From Anaerolineaceae bacterium (GTDB taxonomy: Bacteria > Chloroflexota > Anaerolineae > Anaerolineales > Anaerolineaceae): DNA of 64,000 nucleotides. Position numbers and translations under genes: made by a program. Shown in pieces: positions 1 to 8,884 of this stretch. The stretch is from positions 185,469-249,468 of the forward strand of contig JAURZL010000005.1 of assembly GCA_030653365.1 (NCBI GenBank). Direction: 5' to 3'. How positions within the stretch are numbered: position 1 is the first letter of the stretch; every line of letters begins with the position of its first letter. Below the pieces are notes generated by a model. That model searched no databases. It worked only from the letters and a program-made list of their open reading frames with translations, and was not told the origin of the DNA.

Positions 1-765
1 ACATTCTTTGGATCTACTGCTTATGGTGGAGACGGTGCCAGCCGTGCTGTGTGGACAATTAATACTTCCTTTGGTGGTACCTATTACGATGATGAAGGTA
101 ATATGTTACTAAACACACCAGAGACAATTGCTGCCATTGAGTTTTTACGTGAAATCGTAGCAAAAGAGTATGTAGCTCCAGTGTCGTTCGCCGGTGGATT
201 CCAGGAAGAAGAAGCCTTTAAGGATGCATCGGCTGGAGCTATTCCAACTGGTCTTTTCGGATATCGTTATATCAATCCACTGACAGCACCGGATGGGACA
301 AAATATGATACATCAACATCAGACGATATGATCAATGCCATTGGTGCCGGGGATGTGGTTATGCGCCCATCATTTGCACCCGAAGGAAAAACCCCAGGTT
401 GTAATATCGATATTCAAGCATTGGCAATTCCGGTAGGTTCCAAGAATGTTGAAGCAGCTTACGATTACATCAACTGGATTATGACACCAGACCGCAATGC
501 AGAGTTTGTTGCTGGCCCTGGTGGTGGTTTTCCTGCTTTGAAATCGATGCTAAGTCACCCAACATTTGACACCCCATTTTATCAACAGGCAGCCATCGCA
601 ATAAATGGTAGTTCTTGTAAAGCCTGGCAAGGAACCCTTGAAAGGCCCAATGAAGCCGCTGAATTGATCATGAACGTATTTTACCGCCTGATCAAGGAAG
701 ACCCAACTTTGGATATTTCCACAGAGTTGACAAAAACGCAGGACGAATACAACTCCAATAATTAA
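1..765 (+). CDS. Sugar ABC transporter substrate-binding protein, 5'-truncated by window edge
   Basis: The reading frame is open from base 1, so the gene starts before the window; the GTG at 49 given in the ORF track is not a credible start. The visible 254 residues are the C-terminal half of a family 1 (CUT1-type) extracellular solute-binding protein. They align almost without gaps to the C-terminal half of the next gene, sharing blocks such as PTGLFGYRYINPLTAPDGTK and FAPEGKTPGCN. It presumably binds a carbohydrate outside the cell for the permeases at 3167-5039. A strong hairpin follows the stop. The tandem arrangement suggests a duplication with diverged ligand preference (inference). Confidence 0.9.
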   Translation, partial: TFFGSTAYGGDGASRAVWTINTSFGGTYYDDEGNMLLNTPETIAAIEFLREIVAKEYVAPVSFAGGFQEEEAFKDASAGAIPTGLFGYRYINPLTAPDGTKYDTSTSDDMINAIGAGDVVMRPSFAPEGKTPGCNIDIQALAIPVGSKNVEAAYDYINWIMTPDRNAEFVAGPGGGFPALKSMLSHPTFDTPFYQQAAIAINGSSCKAWQGTLERPNEAAELIMNVFYRLIKEDPTLDISTELTKTQDEYNSNN

Positions 766-795
766 TTTAGTGCTACTGGAAAAACTAATAAAATC

Positions 796-838
796 TAACA
801 ACAAACTACAAGGACCTAATCCTTGTAGTTTGTTGTTA
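796..838 (+). terminator. Terminator-like hairpin after the first binding-protein gene
   Basis: Perfect 19-bp stem (796-814 with 820-838) and a 5-base loop, 30 bases after the stop codon at 765. There is no T-run after it, so it may act as an mRNA-stabilising 3' end as much as a terminator. Confidence 0.7.
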
Positions 839-956
839 ACAGGATGAAATCTCAAAATAAACCAATTTTTGCCGTTGATTGGGTAATTCAACAAATAGAA
901 TTAGGTTTCAAAAACCTTAAAATATTCAGTAATACTTAAAATCAGTTCATTTCTAC

Positions 957-985
957 TTGACAAGCCTTTTTTCACATGCTATTAT
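957..985 (+). promoter_or_regulatory. Sigma-70-type promoter for the second binding-protein gene
   Basis: TTGACA at 957-962, a 17-base spacer and TATTAT at 980-985. It would start transcription near 992, leaving an unusually long leader of roughly 465 bases ahead of the gene at 1458. Confidence 0.55.
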
Positions 986-1457
986 ATTTTTATTCCCACG
1001 CAAAATTTCTTTTTCAGTAATTTTATAATTTATTTTTTCTTGCAGATTTAATGGTGTTCTTATCAATAAAAATACTAGTAACACTACAAATAATCCATAA
1101 TCTCCGGGAGTTTCAAGTAATGCGAATACATGCTGCACTTCCAGGAAAAGACTTGATAAAACAAAATTTAATTATCCCTAAACCTCATTATAATTTTTTA
1201 GACTACAAACTTGGTGACTTTTGGATTCAATCAAACGTTGTTGAATTCCTAAATCAACTAAACCCAGGTAAAAGGTGCGAATTTCCAAAAAGTTGATAAA
1301 TTCAATTTATTTCAATTCATTTAACCATTATTGTTATGTTGAAAAAATCCTCAAACAAGTTATGAAAATCTAAAGGAGGTGGTTGGCCAGACAAAAATTA
1401 GGATAATTACTAAATCGTCAATAAACTTAATCAAAAAATTTATTAAGGAGAAAAAGA

Positions 1458-2918
1458 ATGAAAAGCAAGAAATATTTATTGTTGACAGCTCTAATGTTGG
1501 TCGTCTTCACTATGGGTTTGGTTGGTTGTGCACCTGCTGCTGAAGAACCTGCTGCCCCCGCTGAACCAGTTGCACCTGCTGAACCGGCTGCACCTGCTGC
1601 ACCTGCTGCACCAGTAGCCACTGAAGTACCTGCTGAACCGGCTGCACCTGCCGAAGAAGTGGCATTGGTAACCTGGTTCCAATATGACCAGAACAATGAA
1701 GACCCGGCCAGTGACGAACGTGTTGGTAACCAATGGTTACGCGACAATATCCCGTTGTTTGATGCTGCTTTCGAAGGAAAATATTACTGGGAGAATACTC
1801 CCAAAGCCTGGGATAAAATGTCATCCGAACTCGTTGCCGCTGAAATTTCTGGTGGTGATGTCCCTGACCTGATCGAGTTGGGTGGTGCACAAATTGTGAC
1901 TTACGTTAACAATGGTGCTTTAATGGACCTTACCGACTGGATGATGGCTCAGGAATGGTATGCTGATCTGGATGAAAGTGCAAAAATCTCCTGCACAGGA
2001 CCAGATGGTCGTCTCTATTGTATACCTACTGCTGAACGTCCCCACCTGACCTATGTCTGGGCAGACCGCTATCCGAATGGTTACCCAACTACTCCAGAAC
2101 AATTTGTGGTAGAAGCCGAACGCTTGAAAGCTGAAGGACTGTATGCCTGGTCATATTTTGGCAACACACAATATGGTGGATCTGGTGCAGGTCGTGGTAT
2201 CTGGGCATTAATTGCTTCCTTTGGTGGCACCTATGATGATGGTCAAGGCAATATGCTGCTCAACACCCCAGAAAATGTGGCTGCCATTGATTTCTTACGC
2301 ATGACGGTTATGAATGGTTATAATCCTGACACCGTTTTCGCTGGTGGTTTTGTGGAAGAGGATTCCTTTAAAGATGCCTCAGCTGGTGCTTTCCCGACTG
2401 GTTTGTTTGGTTATCGCTACATCAATCCTCTGACCGCTCCTGATGGGACAAAATACGAAACCGGTTCAGAACAGGACATGATTGACGCGATTGCTGCTGG
2501 TGATGTGATTATGCGCCCGATGTTTGCTCCCGAAGGGAAGACCCCCGGTTGTAACCTGGACATTCAGGGTGTTGGAATCCCAACCAGTGCCAAGAATGTG
2601 GAAGCAGCTTATGATTACATTAATTGGATTATGACTGACATGGACATTTATATTAAGTACGTGCTTGGTCCTGGCGCAGGCTTCCCTTCCTTGAAATCAG
2701 CTCAGGCATTACCTGAAATGCAGACACCATTCTATCAACAGGCTGCCATTGCCGTCAATGCAAGTGTTTGCCGCAATTACTCTGGTACATTAGAACGACC
2801 TGCTGAAGCTTCAGAAGCAATCATGAATGCCATTTACAAATTGATAAAAGAAGATCAAACTGCTGATATCGCCACTGAATTCCAAAAAGTTCAGGATGAA
2901 TACAACGCAAACAACTAA
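1458..2918 (+). CDS. Sugar ABC transporter substrate-binding lipoprotein
   Basis: A 486-residue family 1 extracellular solute-binding protein of a CUT1-type carbohydrate importer. A lipoprotein signal peptide ends at Cys24 (MGLVGC), followed by a low-complexity Ala/Pro/Glu linker to about residue 68 encoded by imperfect repeats of GCACCTGCT-like units, then the ligand-binding fold. The start has a good ribosome site (AAGGAG, 1445-1450). The C-terminal half duplicates the partial gene at 1-765. The permease genes follow after a hairpin, the usual arrangement for expressing binding protein above permease. Ligand unknown; the downstream kinase and aldolase suggest a sugar, polyol or nucleoside-like compound (inference). 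Confidence 0.92.
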   Translation: MKSKKYLLLTALMLVVFTMGLVGCAPAAEEPAAPAEPVAPAEPAAPAAPAAPVATEVPAEPAAPAEEVALVTWFQYDQNNEDPASDERVGNQWLRDNIPLFDAAFEGKYYWENTPKAWDKMSSELVAAEISGGDVPDLIELGGAQIVTYVNNGALMDLTDWMMAQEWYADLDESAKISCTGPDGRLYCIPTAERPHLTYVWADRYPNGYPTTPEQFVVEAERLKAEGLYAWSYFGNTQYGGSGAGRGIWALIASFGGTYDDGQGNMLLNTPENVAAIDFLRMTVMNGYNPDTVFAGGFVEEDSFKDASAGAFPTGLFGYRYINPLTAPDGTKYETGSEQDMIDAIAAGDVIMRPMFAPEGKTPGCNLDIQGVGIPTSAKNVEAAYDYINWIMTDMDIYIKYVLGPGAGFPSLKSAQALPEMQTPFYQQAAIAVNASVCRNYSGTLERPAEASEAIMNAIYKLIKEDQTADIATEFQKVQDEYNANN

Positions 2919-2956
2919 TCAGGTAATTTGATTATCTTCTCGCATTAAATAACATC

Positions 2957-2989
2957 AAGGTGAGAAGGAATATTTATCCTTCTCACCTT
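2957..2989 (+). terminator. Intercistronic hairpin between binding protein and permease genes
   Basis: 13-bp perfect stem (2957-2969 with 2977-2989), 7-base loop, 38 bases after the stop at 2918. Its position between binding-protein and permease genes fits partial termination or 3'-end protection of the upstream transcript. Confidence 0.7.
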
Positions 2990-3166
2990 TGATCCTTAAA
3001 AAAATATAGATTAAATAAGGATAACCACCTTGCTTTTCGGAATCTTTTTCGAGATGGTTATCATACTAATCTTTGCGAAAATATTTTGGAGTGATTCAAA
3101 ATATTTACAGATTATCTTATTTAATCGAATATTTATTTTTTTTCTCACCCAAAGAAAGGTGATAAT

Positions 3167-4093
3167 ATGCAAAAGAATCCCTCAAGATTTATGAAACGGT
3201 TTGAAATTCGCAAATCATTACCGTTTTGGTTGATTTTACCTTCGATCATCGTTATTCTCATTGTTCAGGTATATCCAGCATTCTATACTTTGTGGTTAAG
3301 CTTACAGGAACGTAAAGGCGCAGCCTGGGAGTATGTGGGTTTTGAAAACTTCGAACGATTGGTGAATGCTGGGCTTTTCCCAGAAAGTATCGGACACACC
3401 GTTATATTCTTACTTGGGTATGTAGTCTTAACCTTGTCGCTTGGGTTTATTATTGCTCAGTTATTAAAACGGAATGTACCGTTAACTGGTTTGTATGTGA
3501 CCATTTTGTTTGTTCCCTGGATTATTGCAGACATCATTGCTGGTCTTGTGTTTCGGTTATTGGTGACACCAGATTATGGGCTTTTCTCGGGTATTCTGGC
3601 AGAACGTGGAATATCGGTATTAACGGATCCTCGTCCATCGGCATTGTTAGGAGAATTTCCATTTCCACCGTCTCCTGCAATGGTTTATTTGATTCTGGCA
3701 GCTACCTGGCGTGCTCTACCATTTATAACTTTACTACTTTTAGCTTCTTTACAAACGATTCCTCATGAAGTCATCGAGAGTGCTCGTATTGATGGTGCCA
3801 ATGGTTGGCAAATTACCAATCATATAACCATTCCTTTGATTCTTCCGACCATGGTGGTGGCATTATTCAATCTGATTCTTGGCGGGATGAATGGGGTAGG
3901 AATGGTATTCAGTCTGACCGGAGGAGGTCCAGGAACAGCGACATATGTGTTAAGCTATTTTCTGTATGTACTTGGATGGGGACAATTAAGGTTTGGTCGC
4001 GCGGCTGCTCTGGCTTTGATGATAGCCATTGTGAACTGGATATTAATTTACATGGTGCTGCGAGTAACCAAATTACATGAGAAGGAGAGATAA
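3167..4093 (+). CDS. Carbohydrate ABC transporter permease, MalF type
   Basis: Inner-membrane permease of 308 residues with about six hydrophobic segments; the first is around residues 20-40. The cytoplasmic EAA-type loop that docks the ATPase is visible near residue 205 (ESARIDGANGWQ). The length is normal for CUT1 permeases without the large P2 loop. Start ATG has AAAGG upstream. The stop TAA (4091-4093) lies two bases before the next start, so the two permeases are translationally linked. No ATPase gene is present in this operon; a shared MsiK/UgpC-like ATPase elsewhere in the genome would be expected (inference). Confidence 0.92.
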   Translation: MQKNPSRFMKRFEIRKSLPFWLILPSIIVILIVQVYPAFYTLWLSLQERKGAAWEYVGFENFERLVNAGLFPESIGHTVIFLLGYVVLTLSLGFIIAQLLKRNVPLTGLYVTILFVPWIIADIIAGLVFRLLVTPDYGLFSGILAERGISVLTDPRPSALLGEFPFPPSPAMVYLILAATWRALPFITLLLLASLQTIPHEVIESARIDGANGWQITNHITIPLILPTMVVALFNLILGGMNGVGMVFSLTGGGPGTATYVLSYFLYVLGWGQLRFGRAAALALMIAIVNWILIYMVLRVTKLHEKER

Positions 4094-4094
4094 C

Positions 4095-5039
4095 ATGAGC
4101 GTATCCGGATCCTCACATTTATCACGCCGTGCTTGGGAAACCAGGTTTGTGAACTTTGCTCTCATTATAGTTTGCCTTTTTGCCGTATTTCCGATTTTTA
4201 CCACAATAACCATTTCGTTCAAAGAACAAGCGGATATTACACGCAAACCCCCCATTCTCTTTCCCTGTGATACCCCTGAAAAGTCCTTCGAATGGAGTGC
4301 GTGTCGCTGGGCGGTGGAAGGTTATGAACGCGTCTTTGCTCCCAAACCTGATGAAAATGTATTATTAGGTTTCAAATTAACCGGAAATCTGATTCAGACC
4401 TATATTCCCAATACGATCATGTATGCATTTACATCAGCCATTGGCGTATCGTTATTAGCCAGTCTTTCCGGTTTTGCTTTCTCTCGCTACCGTTTTAAAG
4501 GACATAACGCCTTGATGACAGCTATTTATGCTGTTACAGGTATTCCGTTAATCACGAATATGCTGGCTTTGTACCAGATGGGCATTATTTTTCGAAAGAA
4601 TTTACCTTTTTACGACGATAGATTATTTTTGATTTTTGTCTATTTTGGATTCTTCCTGCCAATCAGTATATGGATTACCAAAGGTTTCTTTGATGCAATT
4701 CCACGTGAATTGGAGGAGTCAGCATTAATTGAAGGATGTTCTCCATTAGGTGCCATGTTCCGTATCACCATGCCACTGGCAGCCCCTGGTCTGGTATCAA
4801 TATTCTTGATGACATTTGTGAATGTGTGGAACGAATTTATTGTTGCTTATCTGTTGGTAACGAAGAATGAATATAAACCTGCCATGTTTGGTTTATATGA
4901 TTTTCTCAGTCAGAACATCATTAACCTGCAAGTATTGGCGGCTGCATGTTTGGTCATCGCCGCACCTATCATTATCCTGTTCCTTTTCACACGAAAAACC
5001 TTCTTCCGTGCCATGGTAGAAGGTGCTGTAAAAGGTTAA
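4095..5039 (+). CDS. Carbohydrate ABC transporter permease, MalG type
   Basis: A 314-residue CUT1 permease that pairs with the preceding gene. The EAA loop is at about residue 206 (EESALIEGCSPLGA), with MalG-like C-terminal hydrophobic segments. The ORF track extends to an ATG at 4077, but AAGGAG at 4082-4087 lies inside that extension and points to ATG 4095, which also avoids overlap with the upstream gene. An extracytoplasmic stretch around residues 45-90 contains two Cys residues (PCDTPEKSFEWSACRW) that could form a disulfide (inference). Confidence 0.9.
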   Translation: MSVSGSSHLSRRAWETRFVNFALIIVCLFAVFPIFTTITISFKEQADITRKPPILFPCDTPEKSFEWSACRWAVEGYERVFAPKPDENVLLGFKLTGNLIQTYIPNTIMYAFTSAIGVSLLASLSGFAFSRYRFKGHNALMTAIYAVTGIPLITNMLALYQMGIIFRKNLPFYDDRLFLIFVYFGFFLPISIWITKGFFDAIPRELEESALIEGCSPLGAMFRITMPLAAPGLVSIFLMTFVNVWNEFIVAYLLVTKNEYKPAMFGLYDFLSQNIINLQVLAAACLVIAAPIIILFLFTRKTFFRAMVEGAVKG

Positions 5040-5081
5040 GGATATGTAAATCTTGCTCTTGATTGAGTTAGGAGTTGCTCT

Positions 5082-7454
5082 TTGACTGAAAAAAGCATAA
5101 TAAATACAGAAAAGGGTCGATTAAGGCTGCATAAAGGATATCCCAATCCTAAAAATGCATCCGATCGTGAATTGTATTTATTTACAGGCAATCCAACCGC
5201 TGCTTTGATCGAAGAGATCATTCCTGATGAAGGGGTTATGCTTCCAGAATCGTTACCTGGATTAAAGAATAATGATTTCTTTCTGACCCTCTATCATTTT
5301 AACGATGTGCATGGTCATCTGGTACGTTTAACCCCCGATGGAGACGAACCAGTCTTTACCCGGATGGCGTATCAGATCAATGAAAAACGCACAAAAGTAG
5401 AAAACGATCCTTTTCGTGCAGTTTTGACATTATCAGCAGGCGATGATTGTATCGGGACCGTCTTTGATGAGTTGATGGACGATACCTTCGAGTCAAATCC
5501 GGTACATGCCAGTTACCGCTTATATTCCGCAGCCGGAGTAGATCTCTCGGTGCTGGGCAACCATGATTTTGATATGGGTATTGATGTTTTGAAGCAATCC
5601 ATTCAAAATGACGCGAAATTCCCCATTCTGGCAGCCAATCTGACGGATTGTCCAACCCTAAAGGGGTTGTATTTTCCAGCAGCATTGATGGTGATCAAAG
5701 GCATTCGCATTGGTATCATTGGATTGGCAACCTCTGCTGAATATAAAATCAGTAAAAAAGAAAGCCGCATCCACAATCCAGTGCAGACAGCATTAAATAT
5801 TCTGCCTGCCATCCGGCCATTATGTGATGTGGTGGTTTTGTTAACCCACCTGGGATACAGTCTGGCAGCCACTTCAGCCATCACAGCGGAAGCAGGGGAT
5901 GTGGAGCTGGCGAAGAGTCTTCCCTATGCTGGTGTGCACTTAATTGTAGGTGGGCATTCGCACCATGAATTGAACCACCAGGGTCTCAATCCTCACAATA
6001 TCGTGAATGGGATTCCAATCGTGCAGGCTGGTTCTTTAGGCCGATATCTAGGCAGAGTCGATTTACGTATCCGCCAAAAATCCGCTGCTGTGGCTCATGT
6101 TCGTCTGACCCCCACTGAAACAATACCGGTAGACCATCTCCTTGAACAAAAGGTCATGAAGTCGTTAATTCATCGGGCACGGAGCTATTTTGCTCGCGTC
6201 CTGGGTACTGTGGGGGTTGATCCAAAGCTGAGTACGGATTATGTACGAAACACATTTGCGTCAGGTGAGTTGGCGCTGGCTAACTTCATCACGGATGGTA
6301 TGGTAAAACAATTAAGGAAAGCCGGGCAAGCGGCAGACATGGCAATGATCGATTCAAGTTGTGTCCGGCGTGGCCTGGATGTAGGTGGACAACTGACTTT
6401 CGGTGATTGGTTTAATGTAATGCCTTTTGCTGATACCATTCGCTTTTATCAACTAACCAGCTGGCAATTGCGTGATTTGATTCACGATAATGCCAGACGA
6501 ATTGATTTACCGGGCGAACCCAACACCGAACGCGGATTTCTACAATTCAGTAATGAAGTGCGTTACACCGTTCAGCTTGGTAAATCACGAGCAGAAACCC
6601 GAATCCAAGAAATCATGATCAATGGAATCTCGCTGGATGAACAACTGGAAAAAGAATTTCTGATTGCAACCACAAGTTTTGTGCGTGAACTGGCTGGTAA
6701 TTGGGAAAATTGCCATGATCAATCATTGGGATGTGATCTGGTTAATATTCATGATTTCACCCATTTTGAATCCGACTATTTTATGCGGCGCGAATTGGTG
6801 AAATATATTATCGATCAGGGGGGAATCACCCGGGAAACAGGCGCACGGCTGGATGGACGTTTGCGCGTGGAGGAACGTATGACAAATCAAATTACCGATC
6901 TGAGTATTAAAGAATTTAACAATGAAATCAGTTTTCAGAACCATGCCATGGCCGGCGCTGTTATATCCAATGCTGCTGTTTCTGCTGTTTCATTGGGATT
7001 TGCCTGTATCCGCAATTCCCAGCGCTTTTTGGATGAGAATAGCACAGCCTACCAGGCCAGGTTGGATCAGTTGGCAAGTATCCAGGAACAGCTGCTAGAT
7101 ATCTGCGATAAGGATGCCAATGCAATCGGGTTACTGGTTTCCCTGCGCAATACCGGAGAAGAGATGCAGGGTCAACGATTATTATGTGAGTTCCCAGCAC
7201 GTATCAGTCAGTTATCCATTCTGGCTGCCCAAACATTGCAGGATTTCCGCAACCTGGTCAATGAACGTGTGAACGACGATCTTGAAATGAGCATCAATCT
7301 ATTAACCGGCACTGCACAATCTGCGATGTTGTTATTAGATAGTAATTTACGAATTTGGACAGACCCGGAATTGGCAGACCAATTTGAACCAATTTTGGAA
7401 GGGTTGATCAATGATATTGAGCATCTGAGCCCGGTCAAGAGAATTCGATCCTAG
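5082..7454 (+). CDS. 5'-nucleotidase/UshA-type phosphohydrolase fused to a cyclodeaminase-like domain
   Basis: 790 residues, TTG start with AGGAG at 5070-5074. Residues about 70-300 are a calcineurin-like metallophosphatase domain with FNDVHGHL (73), GNHDFD (158) and GGHSHHE (289). Residues about 360-570 are the 5'-nucleotidase C-terminal substrate domain (VRRGLDVGG near 427). Residues 600-785 resemble the cyclodeaminase/cyclohydrolase family (FTCD_C), an all-helical fold, best seen at LSIKEFNNEIS, the Asp-rich CDKDANAI and the helix run near the C-terminus. The usual glycine-rich PTPGGGS loop is degenerate. No signal peptide is seen, unusual for UshA relatives, so cytoplasmic action is likely. 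A ribosome site and ATG sit at the domain joint (6869-6881). Substrate unknown; nucleotide or sugar-phosphate hydrolysis is the family expectation. Confidence 0.85.
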   Translation: MTEKSIINTEKGRLRLHKGYPNPKNASDRELYLFTGNPTAALIEEIIPDEGVMLPESLPGLKNNDFFLTLYHFNDVHGHLVRLTPDGDEPVFTRMAYQINEKRTKVENDPFRAVLTLSAGDDCIGTVFDELMDDTFESNPVHASYRLYSAAGVDLSVLGNHDFDMGIDVLKQSIQNDAKFPILAANLTDCPTLKGLYFPAALMVIKGIRIGIIGLATSAEYKISKKESRIHNPVQTALNILPAIRPLCDVVVLLTHLGYSLAATSAITAEAGDVELAKSLPYAGVHLIVGGHSHHELNHQGLNPHNIVNGIPIVQAGSLGRYLGRVDLRIRQKSAAVAHVRLTPTETIPVDHLLEQKVMKSLIHRARSYFARVLGTVGVDPKLSTDYVRNTFASGELALANFITDGMVKQLRKAGQAADMAMIDSSCVRRGLDVGGQLTFGDWFNVMPFADTIRFYQLTSWQLRDLIHDNARRIDLPGEPNTERGFLQFSNEVRYTVQLGKSRAETRIQEIMINGISLDEQLEKEFLIATTSFVRELAGNWENCHDQSLGCDLVNIHDFTHFESDYFMRRELVKYIIDQGGITRETGARLDGRLRVEERMTNQITDLSIKEFNNEISFQNHAMAGAVISNAAVSAVSLGFACIRNSQRFLDENSTAYQARLDQLASIQEQLLDICDKDANAIGLLVSLRNTGEEMQGQRLLCEFPARISQLSILAAQTLQDFRNLVNERVNDDLEMSINLLTGTAQSAMLLLDSNLRIWTDPELADQFEPILEGLINDIEHLSPVKRIRS
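6869..6881 (+). promoter_or_regulatory. Internal ribosome-binding site and ATG at the fusion joint
   Basis: GGAGG at 6869-6873, five bases, then in-frame ATG at 6879-6881 (residue 600 of the 5082-7454 protein), exactly where the cyclodeaminase-like domain begins. It could give a separate 191-residue product, or be a relic of two genes that fused. Confidence 0.5.
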
Positions 7455-7498
7455 AAACGAAAACTTTGTGAAATTTTGCAGGTAGAAAGGTTTTCCAA

Positions 7499-8854
7499 AT
7501 GAGTACAATCTTAATTAAAAATGGATCAGTGATCACACTCAATGATGAAAAACAGATTTTAAAGCAGGGTTATGTTCTGATTGAAAACGATCTCATTGTT
7601 GAAGTAGGTGCCGGTGATCCTCCCGATGCATATCTACATGCAGATCAGATTCTGGATGCAGCCAACATGGCAGTCATGCCTGGGATGGTGAATGCGCATA
7701 CCCATTTATTCCAGACGTTCATTCGAGGGTTAGCTGATGATAAACCATTATTGGAGTGGCTGGAAGCAGCGATCTGGCCGGTTGCCAAAGCGCTCACCCC
7801 GGAAGAGGCATATGTGGCAGCCATGGTGGGCTTGATGGAGAATATACGCGGAGGAGCAACATCCGTCATTGATCATCAATATATCCACACCGATCCCTTC
7901 AATGATGACGGGGTATGCCAGGCAGCAGAAGAAAGTGGTATTCGCTTTTTACTGGCCCGTGGTTGGGCAGATATGGATTACCACCCTACTTTTATGGAAG
8001 ACCAGGCGCGAATTGTTGCTGAAACCACACGGCTGCGGGAGAAATGGCAGTTGAATGGAAACGGCCGCATCCGCGTTGAATTCGGACCATTAATTCCATG
8101 GGGCTGCACCGATGATACGATGTGTGTGACCCATAAAATTTCAGAAGACTGGGGTTCCGGGACGCATATTCATGTGGCTGAAACGAAAACAGAAGTGGAT
8201 ATGAACCTGAAGAAACGTGGCACCCGTCATATCGAGTGGCTGGCGGAGCTGGGTGTTCTTGGCCCGCATATGCAGCTTGTACACAGTGTCTGGCTGGAAG
8301 ATTTCGAACTCGATCTGGTTGAAAAACATAATGCGCTGGTGGTGCATTGCCCGGTCAGTAATATGTATCTGGCTTCCGGTGTGGCACGAATTCCGGAAAT
8401 GCTCGAGCGTGGCATCACGGTGGCCCTCGCGACCGATGGACCGGGAAGCAATAATAACCAGGATATGCTGGAAGTATTAAAAACAACAGCCTTATTACAC
8501 AAGGTTAACACTTTAAACGCCATGGTGCTGTTACCAGAAGATGTGTTGTGGATGGCCTGTCGCGGTGGGGCGTCTGCCTTTGGCTTACCCCAACAAATCG
8601 GATCTTTGGAAAAAGGCAAGAAAGCGGATTTAATTCTGGTGGATCTGGATACACCCATGGCTATGCCGGTTCACAAAGTTGCCTCTGCACTGGTCTATAA
8701 TGCCAGCAATCGCGATGTGGATACCGTGATTGTGGATGGCAAGTTGTTGATGCACAAAAAAGAAATTCTGTTTACAGATGAGAAAGCAATGCTGGCAAGA
8801 GCCCGCACTGTCTGCAAAACGCTTTTTGAACGAGCCGGTGTACAGGTTGATTAA
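7499..8854 (+). CDS. Amidohydrolase of the SAH/MTA deaminase-chlorohydrolase family
   Basis: 451-residue metal-dependent hydrolase. The family metal ligands are visible: AHTHL (about residues 65-69), HIHVAE (222), VHSVW (261) and ATDGPGSNN (310). The stretch RGLADDKPLLEWLEAAIWP is typical of 5'-methylthioadenosine/S-adenosylhomocysteine/5'-deoxyadenosine deaminases and their triazine hydrolase relatives. It is predicted to deaminate an aromatic amine such as an adenine nucleoside in the cytoplasm. It lies 44 bases after the nucleotidase fusion gene, consistent with nucleotide-to-nucleoside-to-deaminated-nucleoside processing (inference). Guanine or 8-oxoguanine deaminase activity is an alternative. 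Confidence 0.85.
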   Translation: MSTILIKNGSVITLNDEKQILKQGYVLIENDLIVEVGAGDPPDAYLHADQILDAANMAVMPGMVNAHTHLFQTFIRGLADDKPLLEWLEAAIWPVAKALTPEEAYVAAMVGLMENIRGGATSVIDHQYIHTDPFNDDGVCQAAEESGIRFLLARGWADMDYHPTFMEDQARIVAETTRLREKWQLNGNGRIRVEFGPLIPWGCTDDTMCVTHKISEDWGSGTHIHVAETKTEVDMNLKKRGTRHIEWLAELGVLGPHMQLVHSVWLEDFELDLVEKHNALVVHCPVSNMYLASGVARIPEMLERGITVALATDGPGSNNNQDMLEVLKTTALLHKVNTLNAMVLLPEDVLWMACRGGASAFGLPQQIGSLEKGKKADLILVDLDTPMAMPVHKVASALVYNASNRDVDTVIVDGKLLMHKKEILFTDEKAMLARARTVCKTLFERAGVQVD

Positions 8855-8884
8855 AGTCTTTGGGACTTGAATGAGGACTGCTGG

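Larger units (their letters stand above)
766..1457. other. 692-base AT-rich intergenic region with a promoter and long leader
   Basis: Holds the hairpin at 796-838, a strong promoter at 957-985 and then about 470 bases of leader before the next start codon at 1458. Short ORFs here (550-894 minus, 953-1138 minus, 1051-1296 plus) have no recognisable domain and no convincing ribosome site. An isolated AAAGGAGG at 1372-1379 is followed by no useful reading frame. No gene is supported. Confidence 0.6.

Noticed and set aside
953-1296. Short ORFs 953-1138 (minus) and 1051-1296 (plus) in the large intergenic gap
   Set aside because: No recognisable domain, no ribosome site, composition of AT-rich noncoding DNA, and they overlap each other.
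1427-1890. Minus-strand ORFs opposite the binding-protein start
   Set aside because: They are shadows of the repetitive Ala/Pro/Glu linker; repeats keep several frames open.
4077-4094. Upstream ATG for the MalG-type permease
   Set aside because: The Shine-Dalgarno sequence lies inside this extension and the family start matches ATG 4095.
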